Part shown: piece by piece, positions 5,709 to 7,940 of the stretch
Layout of the letters: each line of letters opens with the position of its first letter
Position numbering within the stretch: position 1 is the first letter of the stretch
Source of the DNA: Anaerolineales bacterium
Lineage (GTDB): Bacteria; Chloroflexota; Anaerolineae; Anaerolineales; Villigracilaceae
Direction of reading: 5' to 3'
Assembly: GCA_017882065.1 (NCBI GenBank)
Contig: JADGQD010000086.1
Coordinates: forward strand, 1-7,940
DNA: 7,940 nt
Program-made: the position numbers and the translations under genes
The notes under the pieces: model-generated
What the model was told of the DNA's origin: nothing
Database searches by the model: none
The model's input: the letters and a program-made list of their open reading frames with translations, nothing else

Positions 5709-6893
5709 CTATGTGTCCGCCCGTTTGTGTTTTTCCTGCCTGCGCGTCCATTCGATGAAGAAGGCGCGCATAGCCCATTCGATGAACCAGCCCATTTTCC
5801 GCCAGACGAAGGCCTGGAAGCGTGCAGAACGCAGCTTGTAAAAGAACTTGGCCAACCAGGTGCGCCAACGCAGGGCCTTGCCCAGTTCGGCCTGCAGGAT
5901 AGACCGTTTGTAGCCGCGGAATGAGAAATCTTTTTTAGTAAAGGCGTCCTGGATGGCCTGTGCGGCAAACCCGCCATACCCCAAGGCAATGCTGATGCCT
6001 TCACCGAACAGGGCGTCCACACCCGCCGCGTCGCCCACCAGCAGGATACGCGGCGCGGAGAAAACGCTCTTCGCATCGAACCAGCGTATGGGGTGGCCTT
6101 CCAGTTTGTAATCGGACAGATGCAGTCCGTGCCGGTCGAACTCCTCGTCCAGGGCAAAAGCCAGCGGAACGTCGGCTTTGATAGAAAGGACGTTGCTATC
6201 GTAGATGCCGCGCACCCGTACAGGCTTGCCCTTCTCGACCGCCGGAAAGTCCCAGACATAACCCTGGATGCCCTGCGGGACCACCACGAAATCGAAAAAA
6301 GAATCGCTTTGCTTGTGGAAGGACTTCTCCGGTTTCGGCTCGGTGACGATCTCCAGCAGGCGGGCAATGTGCAAGTCCTCGTGTGGAATGATTGCCCGCC
6401 GGACGACACTATTGGACCCGTCCGCGCCGACCACGACCGCGGCGTGGTACTCGCCCTGGTCGGTTGTGACCACCACCCCGGTCTCGCTGGCAGCGATGCT
6501 CTTTACGGCGGTATTTTCATGGATGATGAAACCGCGTTCCCGCGCTTTGGCGGCCAGCCAGGCGTCGAACTCGTGGCGGCGGATGACACGAAAAGCGAAC
6601 AGCCCCTTCTTCTCGCCGCGCATCCTCATACCCTGGCCGTCGAAATCGAAGTGGGCCCAGTCCACGTCCACGTGCGGGACTTCGGTGATATCCAGGCCCA
6701 GCTGACACAACACCACTTCGGCATCCGGCAGAATACCGCCGCCGCACAGCTTGGGGCGCGGGTGGCGCGCTTTTTCGAGGATCAGCGTCCGGGTGATGAG
6801 CTCTGGAGCCAGGTTTGCCAGGTGGAGGGCGGTGGAGATCCCGGACGGGCCGGCGCCCACAATGATGACATCGTATTGGTTGGCGTTGGGCAT
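5709..6893 (-). CDS. FAD-dependent oxidoreductase, geranylgeranyl reductase family
   Basis: A 394-residue flavoprotein of the geranylgeranyl reductase / FixC-like group, enzymes that usually saturate isoprenoid double bonds. The N-terminal Rossmann motif is VIIVGAGPSGIST (9-21), with Gly13, Gly15 and Gly18, followed by an acidic residue at the expected strand end (LILEKARHPRPK). KLCGGGI at 48-54 contains the Cys-Gly-Gly of the family, VVGADGSNSVVRR at 154-166 is the second FAD motif, GYVWDFP at 211-217 fits the family's Y-x-W-x-F-P substrate motif, and LLVGDAAG with FGEGI (284-300) is the third FAD motif. The C-terminus (340-385) is aromatic and basic and may associate with membrane. The ATG at 6893 sits just ahead of the Rossmann strand. 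TAAAAT on the minus strand (6902-6907) may be a -10 element. The substrate (menaquinone tail, carotenoid or lipid) cannot be told from sequence. Confidence 0.88.
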   Translation of the reverse strand: MPNANQYDVIIVGAGPSGISTALHLANLAPELITRTLILEKARHPRPKLCGGGILPDAEVVLCQLGLDITEVPHVDVDWAHFDFDGQGMRMRGEKKGLFAFRVIRRHEFDAWLAAKARERGFIIHENTAVKSIAASETGVVVTTDQGEYHAAVVVGADGSNSVVRRAIIPHEDLHIARLLEIVTEPKPEKSFHKQSDSFFDFVVVPQGIQGYVWDFPAVEKGKPVRVRGIYDSNVLSIKADVPLAFALDEEFDRHGLHLSDYKLEGHPIRWFDAKSVFSAPRILLVGDAAGVDALFGEGISIALGYGGFAAQAIQDAFTKKDFSFRGYKRSILQAELGKALRWRTWLAKFFYKLRSARFQAFVWRKMGWFIEWAMRAFFIEWTRRQEKHKRADT

Positions 6894-6946
6894 AGGTTTC
6901 TATTTTATGTGAGAAGCGGTGCGAAGGCAGGCGTTTTGTGTGGTGG

Positions 6947-7357
6947 CTATCTGGATTCCGAAATCCAATCTTCAATAACCAGCCCACGCACACGCTGGAA
7001 CCCGCGTGTATTGTTCGTCACCAGAATCACGTTGAGACTGATCGCGTGAGCGGCGATGAGCATATCCATGGAACCAATGACCCCACCATTGTGCTCTAAA
7101 GTTGCCCGAATTTGACCATAAGCCCGCGCGGCTTTTTGGTCGAAATCGGTCAAATCGAGCGGCAAAATGAACTGTTCCAGCGCGGACATATTTTGTTCCG
7201 GATGGGAGCTTTTCGCCGCGCCGCAAGAAAGTTCCGCCAACGTGATGGATGAAATGCCCACCTCGTCCGGCTGGAGGGAAGTCAACCGCTGGAGCAGCGC
7301 GGTGGGTTTTTGACGGATGAGCGCAATGCAGATGTTGGTATCCAGCAGGTATTTCAT
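6947..7357 (-). CDS. vapC: PIN-domain ribonuclease toxin VapC
   Basis: VapC toxins are Mg-dependent RNases that cut tRNA or rRNA when released from their antitoxin. This 136-residue protein has the PIN layout: KYLLDTNICIALI with Asp6, SSITLAELSCGAAKS with Glu42, MDMLIAAHA with Asp98, and LVTNNTRGFQRVRGLVIEDW with Thr114-Asn115-Asn116 close to the family's usual TNN-x-R-x-F ending. All acidic metal ligands are present, so it should be active. Its ATG overlaps the vapB stop as ATGA (7354-7357), the standard translationally coupled antitoxin-toxin arrangement. The oxidoreductase gene begins 53 bp downstream on the same strand, so read-through is possible. Confidence 0.93.
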   Translation of the reverse strand: MKYLLDTNICIALIRQKPTALLQRLTSLQPDEVGISSITLAELSCGAAKSSHPEQNMSALEQFILPLDLTDFDQKAARAYGQIRATLEHNGGVIGSMDMLIAAHAISLNVILVTNNTRGFQRVRGLVIEDWISESR

Positions 7358-7587
7358 GAGAAGACGCTCTCGCGTTCCTGCGTGGGAGGTTGAGTCCGCT
7401 CTTGCATGAAATCGCTGGAAAACAGCGTCAGACTATCTACCAATGATTGCCAGGGAGCGCCGTAAGGCAGCAAAATTACAGCATTGCCCATACGCTTCAA
7501 ATAGACGAGTTTGCTCTTGAAGCGAAATTCCTTTGGCAGGCGCACGGCTTGGCTTTTACCATTTTGAAAGAGTTTGGCAGTTTCCAT
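7354..7587 (-). CDS. vapB: Antitoxin VapB (AbrB/MazE-type swapped-hairpin fold)
   Basis: A 77-residue antitoxin that neutralises VapC and normally represses its own operon. The N-terminal half, AKLFQNGKSQAVRLPKEFRF (4-23), is the hallmark VapB DNA-binding sequence, and LVYLKRMGNAVILLP continues the beta fold to about residue 41. The C-terminal half (42-77) is polar, with WQSLVDSL and a disordered-looking tail, as expected for the part that wraps the toxin. GAAAGG on the minus strand (7594-7599), six bases before the ATG, is a good ribosome site. The stop overlaps the vapC start. Length is typical. Confidence 0.93.
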   Translation of the reverse strand: METAKLFQNGKSQAVRLPKEFRFKSKLVYLKRMGNAVILLPYGAPWQSLVDSLTLFSSDFMQERTQPPTQERESVFS

Positions 7588-7600
7588 AAGCGACCTTTCG

Positions 7601-7632
7601 GTATATATTATTAGTATATACTATTTTGTAAA
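7601..7632 (-). promoter_or_regulatory. vapBC promoter with overlapping operator palindrome
   Basis: GTATATA (7601-7607) and TATATAC (7615-7621) form a 7-bp inverted repeat with a 7-bp spacer, and AGTATATACT (7613-7622) is itself a perfect palindrome. On the minus strand TTTACA (complement of 7627-7632) is a good -35, with an AT-rich -10 candidate AATATA at 7604-7609 after 17 bp. The inverted repeat lies across the spacer and -10, where a VapB-VapC complex would block polymerase. Such GTATAC-like operators are common for vapBC; the exact hexamers are inferred. Confidence 0.6.
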
Positions 7633-7634
7633 AT

Positions 7635-7663
7635 TAATCTAGCATGCGCGTTAGATTATCTAA
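7635..7663. repeat. Overlapping small inverted repeats upstream of vapB
   Basis: TAATCTA (7635-7641) pairs with TAGATTA (7652-7658) around a 10-nt spacer containing GCATGC. A second palindrome, TTAGAT-T-ATCTAA, spans 7651-7663 and shares the same half-site. Both lie just upstream of the vapBC -35 element and could be a binding site for another regulator. AT-rich DNA gives such palindromes by chance, so function is uncertain. Confidence 0.4.
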
Positions 7664-7680
7664 AATGAAACCGAAGGGAT

Positions 7681-7770
7681 AGTCCGTGGTCTGTCGTCTG
7701 TTATCTAAAACAGGTATAATCCCCTCAACCTTAAATCCCAATGATTACAGATCACTGAACACTGATAACT
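7681..7770. repeat. Two degenerate heptamer arrays in inverted orientation upstream of glyQ
   Basis: Plus strand 7681-7701 reads as three 7-mers, AGTCCGT, GGTCTGT and CGTCTGT. Minus strand from 7767 down reads TATCAGT, GTTCAGT, GATCTGT and AATCATT. Both follow a loose NNTCNGT pattern. Aligned as an inverted repeat, 7682-7705 and the complement of 7743-7766 agree at 17 of 24 positions. The right array runs up to the glyQ start codon. It resembles the short tandem heptamer arrays known from cyanobacteria, but kinship is not shown. Confidence 0.5.
7715..7720 (+). promoter_or_regulatory. Putative -10 element for glyQ
   Basis: A perfect TATAAT lies 51 bp before the glyQ start. The -35 is poor (CTGTCG at 7691-7696, 18 bp upstream, three of six matches), so an activator or alternative spacing would be needed. 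I saw no T-box features (no GGTGGNACCGCG-type sequence or antiterminator) in the short leader. Confidence 0.4.
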
Positions 7771-7940
7771 ATGCCTTCCTCCCTCCAATCCATCATCCTC
7801 CAACTCCAACAATTCTGGGCTGCGCACGGCTGTCTCATCGGACAACCCTACTACACCCAGATCGGCGCCGGGACGATGAACCCGGCCACCTTCCTGCGAG
7901 TGCTCGGCCCCGAGCCGTGGAACGTCGGCTACGTGGAACC
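7771..7940 (+). CDS. glyQ: Glycyl-tRNA synthetase alpha chain (3' truncated by window)
   Basis: The first 56 codons encode the start of the class II alpha chain of the tetrameric bacterial glycyl-tRNA synthetase, which activates glycine and charges tRNA-Gly. [54 protein letters not shown] follows the strongly conserved family N-terminus, including GAGTM-x-PATFLR-LGPEPW. The ATG at 7771 begins at the right place for the family. There is no recognisable Shine-Dalgarno sequence (ACTGATAACT directly precedes it). Whether the gene is alpha only or an alpha-beta fusion cannot be seen. Its position after cdd and recO, though separated by a minus-strand block, matches the common cdd-era-recO-glyQS neighbourhood. 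Confidence 0.95.
   Translation, partial: [56 protein letters not shown]

Noticed and set aside
5703..5743. Bidirectional terminator between recO and the oxidoreductase gene
   Set aside because: Only a 6-bp GCAGGC/GCCTGC pairing with a 29-nt loop is found, most of it inside the oxidoreductase coding end.
5690..6409. Minus-strand open frame of 239 codons
   Set aside because: It overlaps the oxidoreductase in another frame; only the 5709-6893 frame carries the FAD motifs.
6093..7049. Plus-strand open frame of 318 codons
   Set aside because: It lies opposite the oxidoreductase and the vapC end, has no recognisable domain, and arises from GC-biased codons of the minus-strand gene.
7681..7770. 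T-box riboswitch before glyQ
   Set aside because: The leader is short and contains no T-box sequence, specifier loop or terminator/antiterminator pair.

Overview
This window reads as ordinary chromosomal DNA from a moderately GC-rich bacterium. Gene content and order suggest Chloroflexota, perhaps an Anaerolineae-like lineage: a two-ATPase peptide ABC transporter, a receiver protein without a DNA-binding domain, a geranylgeranyl-reductase-type flavoprotein, and a separate glycyl-tRNA synthetase alpha chain following cdd and recO. This placement is inference from family resemblance, not from a database match.

Layout. Positions 1-1803 hold the end of a peptide transporter operon: a 5'-truncated DppD/OppD-type ATPase, then a DppF/OppF-type ATPase. 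A receiver-domain protein follows closely (1820-2851). A compact, self-contained tRNA-Gln(TTG) unit comes next, with its own promoter-like hexamers and a strong intrinsic terminator (2849-2998). Then come three tightly packed plus-strand housekeeping genes: glmU (cell-wall precursor UDP-GlcNAc), cdd (cytidine salvage) and recO (recombinational repair). On the minus strand, convergent with recO, lie a FAD-dependent geranylgeranyl-reductase-family oxidoreductase and a vapB-vapC type II toxin-antitoxin pair with an operator-like palindrome upstream. The plus strand resumes at 7771 with the start of glyQ, which runs off the window.

The most unusual signal is a small repeat with core GAACCGGGACTA. 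It sits inside protein-coding sequence at two places. In glmU there are three copies at an exact 20-bp period, lengthening the enzyme by about 26 residues between its uridylyltransferase and acetyltransferase parts without breaking the frame. In the DppD-type gene there is one inverted copy in the C-terminal domain, sharing a 21-base exact match with the third glmU unit. Because 20 is not a multiple of 3, the three glmU copies are read in three different frames, and all are open. This looks like a dispersed element that can spread through genes while remaining translatable.

Other structure includes a perfect 28-bp palindrome filling the cdd-recO gap, and degenerate heptamer arrays in inverted orientation upstream of glyQ. 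The gene order suggests that a cdd-recO-glyQ neighbourhood has been split by an inverted oxidoreductase plus vapBC block. I found no CRISPR array, transposase, phage gene or obviously new multi-gene defence system.
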